Shown here: positions 53,429 to 61,957 of the stretch, piece after piece | Layout of the letters: each line of letters starts with the position of its first letter | Position numbering within the stretch: the stretch's first letter is position 1 | Origin: JAGNNV01 sp031412915 | GTDB taxonomy: Bacteria > Acidobacteriota > Vicinamibacteria > Fen-336 > JAGNNV01 | Direction of reading: 5' to 3' | Length of the DNA: 64,000 nt | Assembly (NCBI GenBank): GCA_031412915.1 | Contig: JANODX010000241.1 | Coordinates: 1 to 64,000, forward strand | The notes under the pieces: model-generated | The model's database searches: none | Told to the model about the DNA's origin: nothing | What the model saw: only the letters and a program-made list of their open reading frames with translations | Program-made: the position numbers and the translations under genes

Positions 53429-53632
53429 ATGAACCACCGACACAGGACGTATCAAGCCTTTTCGCAGGCGAGAGAGCTAGTTCGGCAAGCGATGTTCGAC
53501 GGTCGGCTCCCCGCCACGGACGCGGACCGAATCAAGGCCGCCCTGGATCGCGTCGCCGATCTGGTCCTTTGCCCTCCGTCTCGAGGAGGGCTTGGTGAGC
53601 CCACGCCGACCGACCGGCTTCAAACAAACTAG
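53429..53632 (+). CDS. Small hypothetical protein (67 aa)
   Basis: A possible gene coding for 67 residues. Residues 1-45 are helix-compatible (HRTYQAFSQARELVRQAMFDG and RIKAALDRVADLVL); the rest is Pro/Gly-rich and may be a read-through tail. Start ATG 53429 follows a hairpin that includes a GGAGAGG, so ribosome access may be restricted. No family recognised. Confidence 0.35.
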   Translation: MNHRHRTYQAFSQARELVRQAMFDGRLPATDADRIKAALDRVADLVLCPPSRGGLGEPTPTDRLQTN

Positions 53633-54180
53633 GCGAGAACCTCGGCCGCGTTCCTCTCGCAGGACTCCTCGCGGCCGAGGCCTACGACGATCATCCTCTG
53701 CCCATCGGCCGCGGCCAGACGATTTCGCAGCCGTACATCGTCGCGTTCATGACCGAGGCGCTTGGTCTCAAGGGCGGCGAAACGGTTCTCGAGGTGGGTT
53801 CCGGGTCCGGGTATCAGGCGGCGGTTCTCTCCCGCATCGCGGCGAGGGTGTTCGGGATCGAGATCGTCGAACCGCTGGCCCTTGAAGCCGCGACTCGGCT
53901 CAGGGGGCTTGGTTACAAGAACATCGAAATTCGCGCAGGCGACGGCTACGAGGGCTGGCCCGAACATGCGCCCTTCGACGCGATTATGGTCACGGCAACA
54001 GCGCCTCGCGTGCCCGAACCGCTCAAAGAGCAGCTAAAGGATGGAGGGAGGCTCGTCCTGCCTGTCAGGGACTACGTCCAGGAGCTGAAGATCGTGACCC
54101 GCCGCGGAGTCAGATTCGAGGAACGCGGCGTTCTGGCGGTGACGTTCGTGCCGATGACCGGGAGGATACGCAAAGACTGA
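53599..54180 (+). pseudogene. pcm: 5'-truncated protein-L-isoaspartate O-methyltransferase
   Basis: The conserved Pcm blocks YDDHPLPIGRGQTISQPYIV, VLEVGSGSGYQAAVLSRIA and APFDAIMVTATAPRVPE, plus the C-terminus, are all in one frame. The frame opens only at 53599 and has no ATG, GTG or TTG before 53749, which lies inside the domain (after the SQPYIVAF motif). The N-terminal helices (about 40 residues) that normally precede it are missing or altered. Intact Pcm repairs isoaspartyl damage with SAM; this copy starts at 53749 at best (144 aa) and is probably non-functional. Confidence 0.7.
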
Positions 54181-54219
54181 GTTGTTTTCGCGCAAACCAA
54201 GGTTTCGGGGGCGGCTCTC

Positions 54220-55518
54220 TCAAGCGGAGGCGCGGACCGCGGCTGCGGGCCGTAGAAAAGGCTGGAGACGAGCGTAGGTCAGCGACCGCAAGATCCACTC
54301 CGCCGGGCCGAAACGGAACCGGGCCAGCCACCATCGGCTGAACCCGGCCAGGACCGCGAAGAGAAACAGGCCGGCGAGCGGAGCGTGCGACCGGGTCAGC
54401 CACTTGATCGCGAACCCATATCCATCGAACAAGACGCTGATCACGGCGAACTGAAGGATGTAGTTCGTGAGAGCCATCTGCCCGGCGGCCCCGAAGACGG
54501 CCTGGAGCCGGTGTTCCCAGGTCCGGGAGGCCGCGACAAGAAGGGTGATGGCGGCGGCGTAGGTCAGGGCGAGGTAGCCATCGTCAAACAGACCGAGGCC
54601 TGACCGAAGGGAATCGGCCATGCGACGCGAGGCCATGGCGTCCGCGTCTGGCCAGCGGACGAGGCGCTCGCCCGCCCAGAGCGCCGCGCCCACCAACATC
54701 ACAACCATGAGCGCGCGGCGATGATCGTGGGGCCGATCGAACATCCCGAGACGAAGGGCGAGAAGGCCGACCAGGAAGATGCTCAAGGCTGAACTCAGGG
54801 AATCCAAGGCAAGGCCGGGCTCGCCGCGCGACCAGTCCCCCCAAAGGTCCAGGCGAGGGCCGCGGTACACCCAGACGAGTCTCGCGGTCTTGAGGCGGAG
54901 AAAGCTCGTTCCCTGTTCAGCCGCGCGGAGGTTTGAAAGCGCCTCTTGCCGGGCCGGAGAGGCCAAGGGCTCGGAGGCGTAAATCGCGTTCGCCCTCGCG
55001 GCCCCCAGCGTCGCCCACTGGTAACTCCCCAGGGCGACATTCCACATTCCGATCAGGGTCGTACCGATGGCCAACGCGGCCAGCAGCGCTCGAGTCGACC
55101 AGCGCCTAATCAGAAGGAGCCAGACCCCGGCGCAGGAATAGTTGATCAGGTCGGTGAAGCCAACCAGGACGCCGGTCAGCACGCCAAAACCCGCAACCCC
55201 GACCAGTCGCCGCAGGAACCTCCATTGGCCTTCCTCTCCGCGCGCAGCCGCCCGGCGCAGTTGGATGGCGAATCCCACCCCGAAGAGGAGACAGAACAGC
55301 CAGCGGGACTTGTTGGTGACGAGGCCCGAGATCGCGTGAGAAATCACGAGGTCCAGGGAATCCGTGCCCGCGGGATTGGGGTTGAGCTCAACGAAATGGA
55401 CGATGAACATTCCGAGGATCGCGAAGCCTCGGAGAATGTCAAGCACGACGAGGCGCTCGGGCGGCCGTTGGGGGGAACCCGAGACCGGGTGGTCGTCAAC
55501 CTCCTCCAGTTTCTCCAT
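54220..55518 (-). CDS. DUF418 (YeiB-like) polytopic membrane protein
   Basis: The 432-aa protein reads PERLVVLDILRGFAILGMFI near its start, the motif of YeiB/DUF418 proteins and of related acyltransferase-like membrane families. It has about ten hydrophobic helices (FCLLFGVGFAIQL is the second conserved block), and its C-terminus includes AAGQMALTNYILQFAVI and GPAEWILRSLTY, typical of DUF418. Function is unproven; a transport or envelope role is suggested. Met at 55518 is the first start outside the neighbouring mobile-gene 3' region, so the upstream promoter may have been replaced by that element's end. Confidence 0.85.
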   Translation of the reverse strand: MEKLEEVDDHPVSGSPQRPPERLVVLDILRGFAILGMFIVHFVELNPNPAGTDSLDLVISHAISGLVTNKSRWLFCLLFGVGFAIQLRRAAARGEEGQWRFLRRLVGVAGFGVLTGVLVGFTDLINYSCAGVWLLLIRRWSTRALLAALAIGTTLIGMWNVALGSYQWATLGAARANAIYASEPLASPARQEALSNLRAAEQGTSFLRLKTARLVWVYRGPRLDLWGDWSRGEPGLALDSLSSALSIFLVGLLALRLGMFDRPHDHRRALMVVMLVGAALWAGERLVRWPDADAMASRRMADSLRSGLGLFDDGYLALTYAAAITLLVAASRTWEHRLQAVFGAAGQMALTNYILQFAVISVLFDGYGFAIKWLTRSHAPLAGLFLFAVLAGFSRWWLARFRFGPAEWILRSLTYARLQPFLRPAAAVRASA

Positions 55519-55535
55519 AGAACAAGACCCGGAGC

Positions 55536-55785
55536 GTAAATCTTTCCCTCGTAGGTTCTTCGTTTTTCGCGAAGATGTTGTGCTGATTTTAGGCGGCGGT
55601 TGCGAAGAGACTGGGGTAGGCAACTTCCCTGAGCTTGATCGCGGTGGACATGGTCCTTCGACCGGCCAGGGAAACCCGCCAACGGTGCGAGCGCGGGATT
55701 TTCGCGATGAGGCCGTGCGCATGGAGCCGACGGAACAACCGAGTGACCTGGCCCGGTTGCCTGTCTTCGTCTGGTGCGAGGGGAT
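55536..55785. repeat. Inverted copy shared with the relic at 51676-51925
   Basis: This stretch, read on the minus strand, holds the last 64 codons of the 518-aa gene and about 55 bp beyond. It includes the hairpin CTTCG-N7-CGAAG (55558-55574). It matches 51676-51925 in reverse orientation, bracketing about 3.6 kb of cargo. Confidence 0.75.
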
Positions 55786-57145
55786 AGGCGGTGAGCCCCA
55801 ACTTCTGTCGGACGTCGCGGTTGGTGAAGCCGTGCAGGGCGTGTTCCCCCGCCAGAAGCACCTCAAAGAGCATGCGCTCGTTGCGCGACAGCGGATTGAA
55901 GGCTCTGACCGTCCTGCCGTCTTTGGTCGGTGCCTTGGTCGTCAACGCATCGAGATCCCGCACGGCAGGAGTGGGATCTTGTACCTGGCTCAAAGCATCC
56001 AGGTATCTGACATTGCTTTGGGCCGAGATCTCTCGATATCGGAACAACAACGTCACGCTCTTTCGTAGGGGAACCCATGCCATCACATCATGGCCCTGGC
56101 GACGTACTCGCCGCCGCACCCGGAATTCCTCGGGGTTATTGATCACTGTTTCCACCCGCAGCACGGCCCCTTTGTCGTACATCTTGATCCAATTCAACTT
56201 CATCCGATGCTTCACCCGCCGGCCAGGTATCCGCGAGCCTGGAACTTCCACCTCGCGTTGGTCGGTCACCACCTCGCCCTGAAAGTGGCCGGTCAGCTTG
56301 CGACCGAGGAAGCTCATCACGTCGGTCGCGCTGAAGTAGAGCGCGCTGTACTGGCACAACCGGGGCATCAACTCCTCGAGGTCCGCGCGCTTGCGAAACA
56401 GGATGTCGGTCGAGTACTCGGACTGAGCGGTCACCCAGTAGTACCGCAAGGGGTGGAGAGCACCCTTCTGGCGAAGCAGCGGATTGACGCGCAGGGCATA
56501 CCGATCGAGCACATGAATCCAATCCACTCGCTCGAAACCGTCGGCCAGTTTCTGCGATTGCTCGAAATCGCTCAGACGCACGAACGCGTTGTCGAGTTTC
56601 ATGTACTTGAGATGGTGGCGATCGAGTTGCCGAGCCAGCCACTCGTGGCCGTTGACGTAGATCTGGATTTGGCACGGGAACCAGCTCTGGAGCTTGACGT
56701 GGATAAGCCCCAGGTCCTTGTCGAGGAAGTAGTAATAGAAGTGGAGACACTTGCGCTTCGCCGACTGCACGTAGGGTGATTGACCGTTCCAGACCAGGGA
56801 GAACGTGCGGCACGGCTCCACCACCGACAGCACGCACACCAAGCCCTCCGTGATCCCATAGCGCTCGGCGATCTCCCGAGCCAGATCTTCCTTCTTCGTC
56901 GCGTGACTCAGATACTCGTAGGGGCGGCCTTCTCTTGTGCACAGATCCAGAGCGTGCCTCTTGAGCCGCTCCGCCTGGTCGAGCAGGAACGACTTGAGGA
57001 TCTTTCCCCAGACCTCCCGGCTCTTGAGAAACGCGGCCATCGCGCCGCCGTTCATGATGGGCAGGTAGCCCCGGAAGAGGACCCGGTCAAAGCAACCCAG
57101 AGTCCCAACGATTCTGTCTGCGTGCTGTTCGATGAACTTGTCCAT
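55589..57145 (-). CDS. Large protein of unknown function with C-terminal winged helix; mobile-element candidate
   Basis: The 518-aa protein reads MDKFIEQHADRIVGTLGCFD at its start. Distinct blocks are GITEGLVCVLSVVEPC (97-112), WFPCQIQIYVNGHEWLARQ (155-173), YYWVTAQSEYSTDILF (235-250), SATDVMSFLGRKL (272-284), VKHRMKLNWIKMYDKG (311-326) with VLRVETVIN (328-336), and a winged helix at about 417-505. YDK..LRxE resembles a signature in phage and plasmid replication initiators, which is only suggestive. I recall similar hypothetical proteins as widespread and often multi-copy in environmental genomes, without assigned function. Relic copies of its 3' end and the shared terminal hairpin suggest mobility. 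Upstream 400 bp contain no gene. Confidence 0.7.
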   Translation of the reverse strand: MDKFIEQHADRIVGTLGCFDRVLFRGYLPIMNGGAMAAFLKSREVWGKILKSFLLDQAERLKRHALDLCTREGRPYEYLSHATKKEDLAREIAERYGITEGLVCVLSVVEPCRTFSLVWNGQSPYVQSAKRKCLHFYYYFLDKDLGLIHVKLQSWFPCQIQIYVNGHEWLARQLDRHHLKYMKLDNAFVRLSDFEQSQKLADGFERVDWIHVLDRYALRVNPLLRQKGALHPLRYYWVTAQSEYSTDILFRKRADLEELMPRLCQYSALYFSATDVMSFLGRKLTGHFQGEVVTDQREVEVPGSRIPGRRVKHRMKLNWIKMYDKGAVLRVETVINNPEEFRVRRRVRRQGHDVMAWVPLRKSVTLLFRYREISAQSNVRYLDALSQVQDPTPAVRDLDALTTKAPTKDGRTVRAFNPLSRNERMLFEVLLAGEHALHGFTNRDVRQKLGLTAYPLAPDEDRQPGQVTRLFRRLHAHGLIAKIPRSHRWRVSLAGRRTMSTAIKLREVAYPSLFATAA

Positions 57146-57546
57146 GCACGGGATCAGAACAGCTGGAACTGGGTGGGGCAAGTCAGGGGGGTCGAAAACC
57201 GCTGGCACTCGCCTTGGCGCGGGGCGGTGCCCCGCATTGGTTGCGGCCGAAGGGCCGCGGTAGGCGAAACGAGCGGGATTTGCCAGTCCATTCGCGCGGC
57301 CGCGGAGCGGCGGTGGGCGTCCGGCCGGCGCGCTCCAGGAGCAGACGGGCGCGCCTGACGGGGCCTCGGAGGGGCTGGCTAGACCGTCTGGGTGACGCTC
57401 TGGGTGACACCGGGGTGACAAACTGTCCGATCACCCCCGGTTCTTCCCGAACGTCGACGAATAGGAGGCTACCACACGAAAAGGCTCAAAACCGGCGTAA
57501 ATTCCAGCCTCTGAGCGAACTTGCGTTCGTGTGCGTTCAGCGGTGT
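57146..57546. other. 401-bp non-coding right end of the island
   Basis: This stretch is GC-rich with no convincing gene. Three GGGTGAC repeats (57390, 57402, 57413; 12 and 11 bp apart) match the pair near the left end. Open frames crossing into the tRNA are chance translations. A promoter for the 518-aa gene should lie here but is not obvious. Confidence 0.5.
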
Positions 57547-57622
57547 TGGTGGGCCCGCCGGGATTCGAACCCGGGACTTACCGGTTATGAGCCGGCGGTT
57601 CTGACCGCTGAACTACAGGCCC
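57547..57622 (-). tRNA. tRNA with anticodon CAU (Ile2 or elongator Met)
   Basis: The 76-nt gene has an encoded CCA. Acceptor GGGCCTG pairs with CGGGCCC (one G-U), the anticodon arm is CCGGCTCATAACCGG with CAT at 57587-57589, and the T arm is CCGGGTTCGAATCCCGG. CAU can be read by elongator tRNA-Met or, with lysidine, by tRNA-Ile2; the GGCTCATAACC stem leans toward Ile2. Initiator tRNA is excluded by the paired first acceptor position. The gene is the integration target of the island. Confidence 0.9.
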
Positions 57623-57647
57623 GTCCCAGAGACTAGCAGGGAAGGGG

Positions 57648-60600
57648 TTAGGGCAGAACCGGGGTTGCGGGCGGTTGTACGACGACCTCGGGCCGATAAC
57701 CATCGATGCCCGCGTTCCCCGCGCCGCCCGAAGGAACAACCACCGTACTTGGATCGGTGCCCGCGGTCTGCACCAGATTGGGCGGAAGGGTGGAGTTCAC
57801 GACATCCACGGTGGCTATGCCCGGGGCGACGCCGGAAGCGATGTAGACGCCGGTCGAATCAGTCACCGCGGAGACGATCTGGCCATTCGTCGCCGTGATC
57901 AAAACACTGACGCCAGGCAACCCGGGTTCGTTCGCGTCCTGCGCTCCGTTGCCGTTGTTGTCGAGGAAGACCAGGCCCGTGACCGATCCGCTCGGCCCGC
58001 CCGGAGGTGTGATCGTGGGCAGGTAGCCGTCGATTCCCGCGTTGACCGTACCGCCCGAGGGAACGAGCGCCGTGCTTGGATCGGTTCCCGCAATGGTGTG
58101 GGTCACACCCGGGGGCAGGGTCGAATCGACCACGTCGACCAAAGCCGTGCCCGGTGGAACATTCGTCGCCATGTACAACCCGCTCGCGCCGGTGACGACC
58201 ACGAAGGTTTGGCCGTTTTGGGCGGTGATGGTGACGCTCACGCCGGGAATCCCGTTTTCGCCTGGGCCCTGGACGCCGTTCCCATCGAGGTCGAAGAACA
58301 CAAGACCCGTGACCGTCCCGCCCCCGGGCGCAGGAGGAGGTTGGTACCCGTCGATGCCGGCGTTGTTGATGGTCCCGGCCAGAACGTTGAGCGAGCTTGG
58401 GTCCACTCCCGCCGTTTGAGCCAGGCCCGGAGGCAGGGTCGAGTTGTCGACATCGACGGTAGCGGCTCCGACGGGCACGGTTGGGGCGGTGTAGACGCCG
58501 TTCGGACCGGTGGTCACGGTGATCGGGGGCCCGGACGCCGGAGTGATCGTCACCTGGACGCCCGGGTATCCAGGCTCCCCTGGATCGCGGACTCCGTTTC
58601 CGTTCGTGTCCTGGAACACGGTGCCGGTGACTCCACCGGTGGTCGCAGAGGGAACCGCGGCGTTGAAACCATCGAATCCCGCGTTGGTCAGGCTGTTCGG
58701 AGCCACGACCAGGGCGCTCGGGTCGGTCCCCGCGGTTTGAGTCAGGCCGGGCGGCAGGGTCCCGTTGACCACGTCGAGAGTGGCGGCGCCGACGGCCGCA
58801 TTCAGGATAGCGTACGCTCCCGAGGTGTCGGTCGTTCCGGACAGAACCTGACCCGTCGAGGTCGTGAGGAGAACCATCACCCCGGGAATTCCCGGCTCCC
58901 CTGCATCCTGCGTTCCGTTGGCGTTGAGATCCAGGAAGACGACACCGGTGACGGTTCCCGACGGACCCGCGGCCCCCGCGAGTCGATAGCCGTCGACGCC
59001 CGCGTTGGCGGCGCCTCCGGAAGGCACGGCGACAGCACTTGGATCCACACCCGCGGTCTGAAAAAGGCCCGGGGGCAAGGTGGAATTCACGATGTCCACC
59101 GTGGCTGGGCCTGCGGGAACGTTGATGGCCGTATAAACGCCGGTGGCATTCGTGGTCACATAGAAGATCTGACCGTTCGCGGAGATGATCTCGACGCTCA
59201 CGTTGGCTATGCCGCCTTCGACGCCGTCCTGAACCCCGTTTCCGTTGTCGTCGAAGAACACGACCCCGGTCACCGAACCCGTGGGGCCGACCGGCGTGAC
59301 GGGCGGTCGGTAACCGTCGACCCCCGCAGAGGTAGGAGGACCGGCCACGACGACGACCGGGCTTGGATCCGGTCCAACGGTCTGGGTTACGTTCGGAGGC
59401 AGCGTGCTATCAACGACGTCCACCGTGGCCGCGCCCACCGGCACGTTCGTGACCGTGTAGACACCGTTGCCGTCGGTAGTCACGATGAACAGCTGCCCGC
59501 CGAAAGCGGTGATGATGACGCTGACGCCCGGAATCCCCGGTTCGCCCGGATCCTGGAAACCATCGCCGTCCAGGTCGAGGAAAATGAGACCGCTGACTCC
59601 GCCAAGTCCACCCGTGCTTGGACCCACGAGATATCCATCGACGCCGCCAAACGTACTCTGTCCGGCGAGCACAACCACTGAATTCGGGTCGACGCCCGCG
59701 CTGGTGTGGACAGCACCCGCAGGCAGCGTGGCATCGACCACATCGATGGTGGCCGGACCCGGCGGCAAGTCGGTCACCGCCCAAACCCCGTTGGAAGCCG
59801 TGGTCACGAGGTGAGTGAGCCCCTGCGCGTCGCTCACCACCACACTGACTCCGGGAAGGCCCGGTTCGGTCGCATCCTGGACGCCATTGTTGTTGCTGTC
59901 CATGAAGACGACGCCAAACAGCGCGCCGGTGGCCACCGGGATCGCGGGAGGCAGGTAGCCGTCCAGGCCGGCGCTCGTGGGCAGGCCCGAGGTCACGTTG
60001 ACCGTGGTTGGGTCCGTGCCGGCGGTTTGCGACAGGCCCGGAGGCAAGGTTGAGTTCACGATGTCCACAACCGCCGAACCTACAGGCACTCCGTTCAGAA
60101 CGTAATCACCGTTCGAGTTGGTGGTCACTGCGGTGACAAAACCAGTGGCGTCGGTGATCGATACGCTGACGTTCGGGATTCCCGGCTCGTTCACACCCTG
60201 GACACCGTCGCCGTTCAGATCGAGGAACACTCTTCCGGTGATGGCCCCGGTCTCGCCCGGCGGCCTGGGTGTGGGCGTCGCGGTTGGCGTGGCGGTTGGG
60301 GTTGGGGTTGGGGTCGGGGTGGGGGTTGGGGTTGCGGTGGGCGTCGGCGTGATTGTTGGAGGGGCGGTTGGGGTTGGAGTTATCGAAGGCGTGGGGGCAG
60401 GTCCAGGGGGAACGGGGTTCCCGGGCTTTCCGGTGTCCGGCGGGGGCTCCGGCTGAACCGGCGGTGGGGATGCGGGTCCCGGCTCGACGCTGGGATTCAC
60501 GCCCGTGAGGCCTCCCGAGAGTTTTCCGCCGGCCGTGAGTCTTCCAACCGCCGTCTGAATCACGCACGAAAGTTCCGCGGCAAGCTTCTTCGACCAGGCA

Positions 60601-61739
60601 GCCCGCAGCCAGTCTATGGCTTCACGGGCCTTGTCGCGCGTTATCGGTCCCTTGGGACCAGGATCGAACCCGACCCTTTTCAGCGTGGTCAGGTAATCGT
60701 CGGGGGAGGCCTTCAGGCGCTGAAGCCGAAGGCGGCCCACGGTTGCGCCGTTGGCGAGAAGAACCGCGAATGAATGGCGTCCGGCGTTGAATTCGCTGGT
60801 GAGCAGCGTGCGCCATTTCGGGGTCGGATCTCCCGTGGGACAGATGTCAGCGCGGCGACATGAGTCGGCGAGCCAGGTTTGGCCGGCACCTTCCGTGGTC
60901 CAGGCCGTCACCGCGTACAGACCCGCCTTCGGGATGTCGACATAGACAATCGCATGAAGGCCTTCCGCGGTCGCGCGAAGCTCAAAGTCCTCGGACTCGG
61001 TGCGCGCCAGGCTGACCGCCGAGTCGGGCGCCAGTCGGTCGAATTTCCCGGCGCGGATCTCGATCGGTTCTTCGGCGGGCGGAAGCTCGCTTTCCAGGTC
61101 CAGCGCCTGCAGCAGGGTCCGCGCCAGATCTTCGTCGGTGGTCAGGGCCGGAGCACGCCATCCATTTTCAGGTTCGATGGGATGAAGACAGGGCGGCGAA
61201 ACCTGAATGGACTCAAGAGATGTCCCGGGGGGCAGAACCACCGAGAGAGTGTGGTTGCCGGGTTCCATGCGGATCCAACCGAGGTCCACATCGCTGTATT
61301 CGTTCCCGCCGCCCGTGGGTCGATGCGTCTCGACCGCGTCGAGCTGTCCGTCCTTTCGGATCTCCACCTGAAACGGCCGATCCGGCGCGCCGCGAAGCCG
61401 CAGGCGAACGTTGTAGTCGCCATTTCGGATGATGGGGAGGTCGTATGCGGTTTCACCAGGCTCCGGGCCCGCGTCTATGAAGCTCCCCCGTCTGGTAACG
61501 CCGGTGGCCCGTTTATATTTCGACGCGGGGAGGACCTTCTCGTCCGTCCAGGCCAGGGATCGGAAGAGTTCCGTGGCGTTTTCGGTGCCCTGAAGGTTGT
61601 CCTCGAAACCGAGGCTTCGCATCATCATCCGCGCCCACTCGGAGTGGGTCACGGGCGATCGGCGAGGGTCGCCATAGAGGGGGACGAGGACGGCCATGGA
61701 CAAGGCCGCAACGATCCCAAGTGCTCGATTTGTCTTCAT
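57648..61739 (-). CDS. Secreted repeat protein with eight SdrD_B-like domains
   Basis: The 1363-aa precursor has a signal peptide (about 1-23; MKTNRALGIVAALSMAVLVP). Residues 25-400 contain beta-sandwich and SLH-like helices (VTHSEWARMMMRSLGF; ITRDKAREAIDWLRAAW). A Pro/Thr-rich linker spans about 420-497, then eight tandem repeats of about 107 residues with F.D.N.NG.QD..EPG.P.V.V, the calcium-binding Cna-B/SdrD_B pattern seen in surface adhesins. There is no membrane anchor, lipobox or sorting signal, so it may be exported or held at the surface by other means. The gene begins just beyond the tRNA, outside the island. Confidence 0.85.
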   Translation of the reverse strand: MKTNRALGIVAALSMAVLVPLYGDPRRSPVTHSEWARMMMRSLGFEDNLQGTENATELFRSLAWTDEKVLPASKYKRATGVTRRGSFIDAGPEPGETAYDLPIIRNGDYNVRLRLRGAPDRPFQVEIRKDGQLDAVETHRPTGGGNEYSDVDLGWIRMEPGNHTLSVVLPPGTSLESIQVSPPCLHPIEPENGWRAPALTTDEDLARTLLQALDLESELPPAEEPIEIRAGKFDRLAPDSAVSLARTESEDFELRATAEGLHAIVYVDIPKAGLYAVTAWTTEGAGQTWLADSCRRADICPTGDPTPKWRTLLTSEFNAGRHSFAVLLANGATVGRLRLQRLKASPDDYLTTLKRVGFDPGPKGPITRDKAREAIDWLRAAWSKKLAAELSCVIQTAVGRLTAGGKLSGGLTGVNPSVEPGPASPPPVQPEPPPDTGKPGNPVPPGPAPTPSITPTPTAPPTITPTPTATPTPTPTPTPTPTATPTATPTPRPPGETGAITGRVFLDLNGDGVQGVNEPGIPNVSVSITDATGFVTAVTTNSNGDYVLNGVPVGSAVVDIVNSTLPPGLSQTAGTDPTTVNVTSGLPTSAGLDGYLPPAIPVATGALFGVVFMDSNNNGVQDATEPGLPGVSVVVSDAQGLTHLVTTASNGVWAVTDLPPGPATIDVVDATLPAGAVHTSAGVDPNSVVVLAGQSTFGGVDGYLVGPSTGGLGGVSGLIFLDLDGDGFQDPGEPGIPGVSVIITAFGGQLFIVTTDGNGVYTVTNVPVGAATVDVVDSTLPPNVTQTVGPDPSPVVVVAGPPTSAGVDGYRPPVTPVGPTGSVTGVVFFDDNGNGVQDGVEGGIANVSVEIISANGQIFYVTTNATGVYTAINVPAGPATVDIVNSTLPPGLFQTAGVDPSAVAVPSGGAANAGVDGYRLAGAAGPSGTVTGVVFLDLNANGTQDAGEPGIPGVMVLLTTSTGQVLSGTTDTSGAYAILNAAVGAATLDVVNGTLPPGLTQTAGTDPSALVVAPNSLTNAGFDGFNAAVPSATTGGVTGTVFQDTNGNGVRDPGEPGYPGVQVTITPASGPPITVTTGPNGVYTAPTVPVGAATVDVDNSTLPPGLAQTAGVDPSSLNVLAGTINNAGIDGYQPPPAPGGGTVTGLVFFDLDGNGVQGPGENGIPGVSVTITAQNGQTFVVVTGASGLYMATNVPPGTALVDVVDSTLPPGVTHTIAGTDPSTALVPSGGTVNAGIDGYLPTITPPGGPSGSVTGLVFLDNNGNGAQDANEPGLPGVSVLITATNGQIVSAVTDSTGVYIASGVAPGIATVDVVNSTLPPNLVQTAGTDPSTVVVPSGGAGNAGIDGYRPEVVVQPPATPVLP
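57680..60250 (-). repeat. Eight tandem ~320-bp repeats encoding SdrD_B domains
   Basis: Each repeat encodes a domain starting near G.VTG.VF.D.NGNGVQD..EPG and ending near ..AG.DGY.P; starts recur about every 107 codons. DNA copies are similar but not identical, showing older duplication and some divergence. A Pro/Thr codon-rich linker (60254-60482) precedes them. Confidence 0.8.
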
Positions 61740-61957
61740 GACGTACGGGTCTTCCGCGGACAGAAACACCCACGATTTCGGAGAGAAAACCGAATGGAAG
61801 GAAAAAAGAAATCAGGAGATCGATTCAAGAAGAGGTGAAGCCGAAACTCTATGCGAACCCCTCGCATTCGAGGAAGCCGGGGTGTGATGCCTCTCACGGG
61901 TCCGAATCAGTCCCCACGGCGGGACCGCAAAGCATTAGACTACATTTAAATTGTTCA

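Larger units (their letters stand above)
50682..57591. mobile_element. Genomic island integrated in the 3' part of a tRNA(CAU) gene
   Basis: The island is bounded by 45-bp direct repeats: 50682-50726 is identical to 57547-57591, the 3' half (anticodon loop to CCA) of the intact tRNA at 57547-57622. Two flanking bases also match. This is the footprint of tyrosine-integrase insertion that restores the tRNA at one end. The island is about 6.9 kb and carries a nuclease-like gene, a relic, a protease, pcm and DUF418 genes and the 518-aa gene. No integrase is recognised inside, so it is probably deleted or non-autonomous. Confidence 0.75.

Noticed and set aside
54220..55866. DUF418 gene extended to 55866
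   Set aside because: The extra 116 residues are the neighbouring gene's 3' region read in another frame; the family begins at 55518.
57390..57419. Pho box upstream of the 518-aa gene
   Set aside because: Half sites resemble GTCAC but spacers are GC-rich and not A/T-rich; the match with the island's other end gives a better explanation.
57214..57636. 140-aa frame crossing the tRNA
   Set aside because: Its C-terminal part (WARRDSNPGLTGYEPAV) is the familiar chance translation of the antisense of a tRNA; not a gene. The preceding GD-x-GVTN could be an integrase fossil, kept as a finding only.
57675..59681. 668-aa frame opposite the repeat protein
   Set aside because: Its periodic composition simply mirrors the SdrD_B repeats; no start signal or protein-like features.
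57680..60250. CRISPR-like array
   Set aside because: The repeats are about 320 bp, imperfect and in frame within a secreted protein, with no short repeat-spacer pattern.
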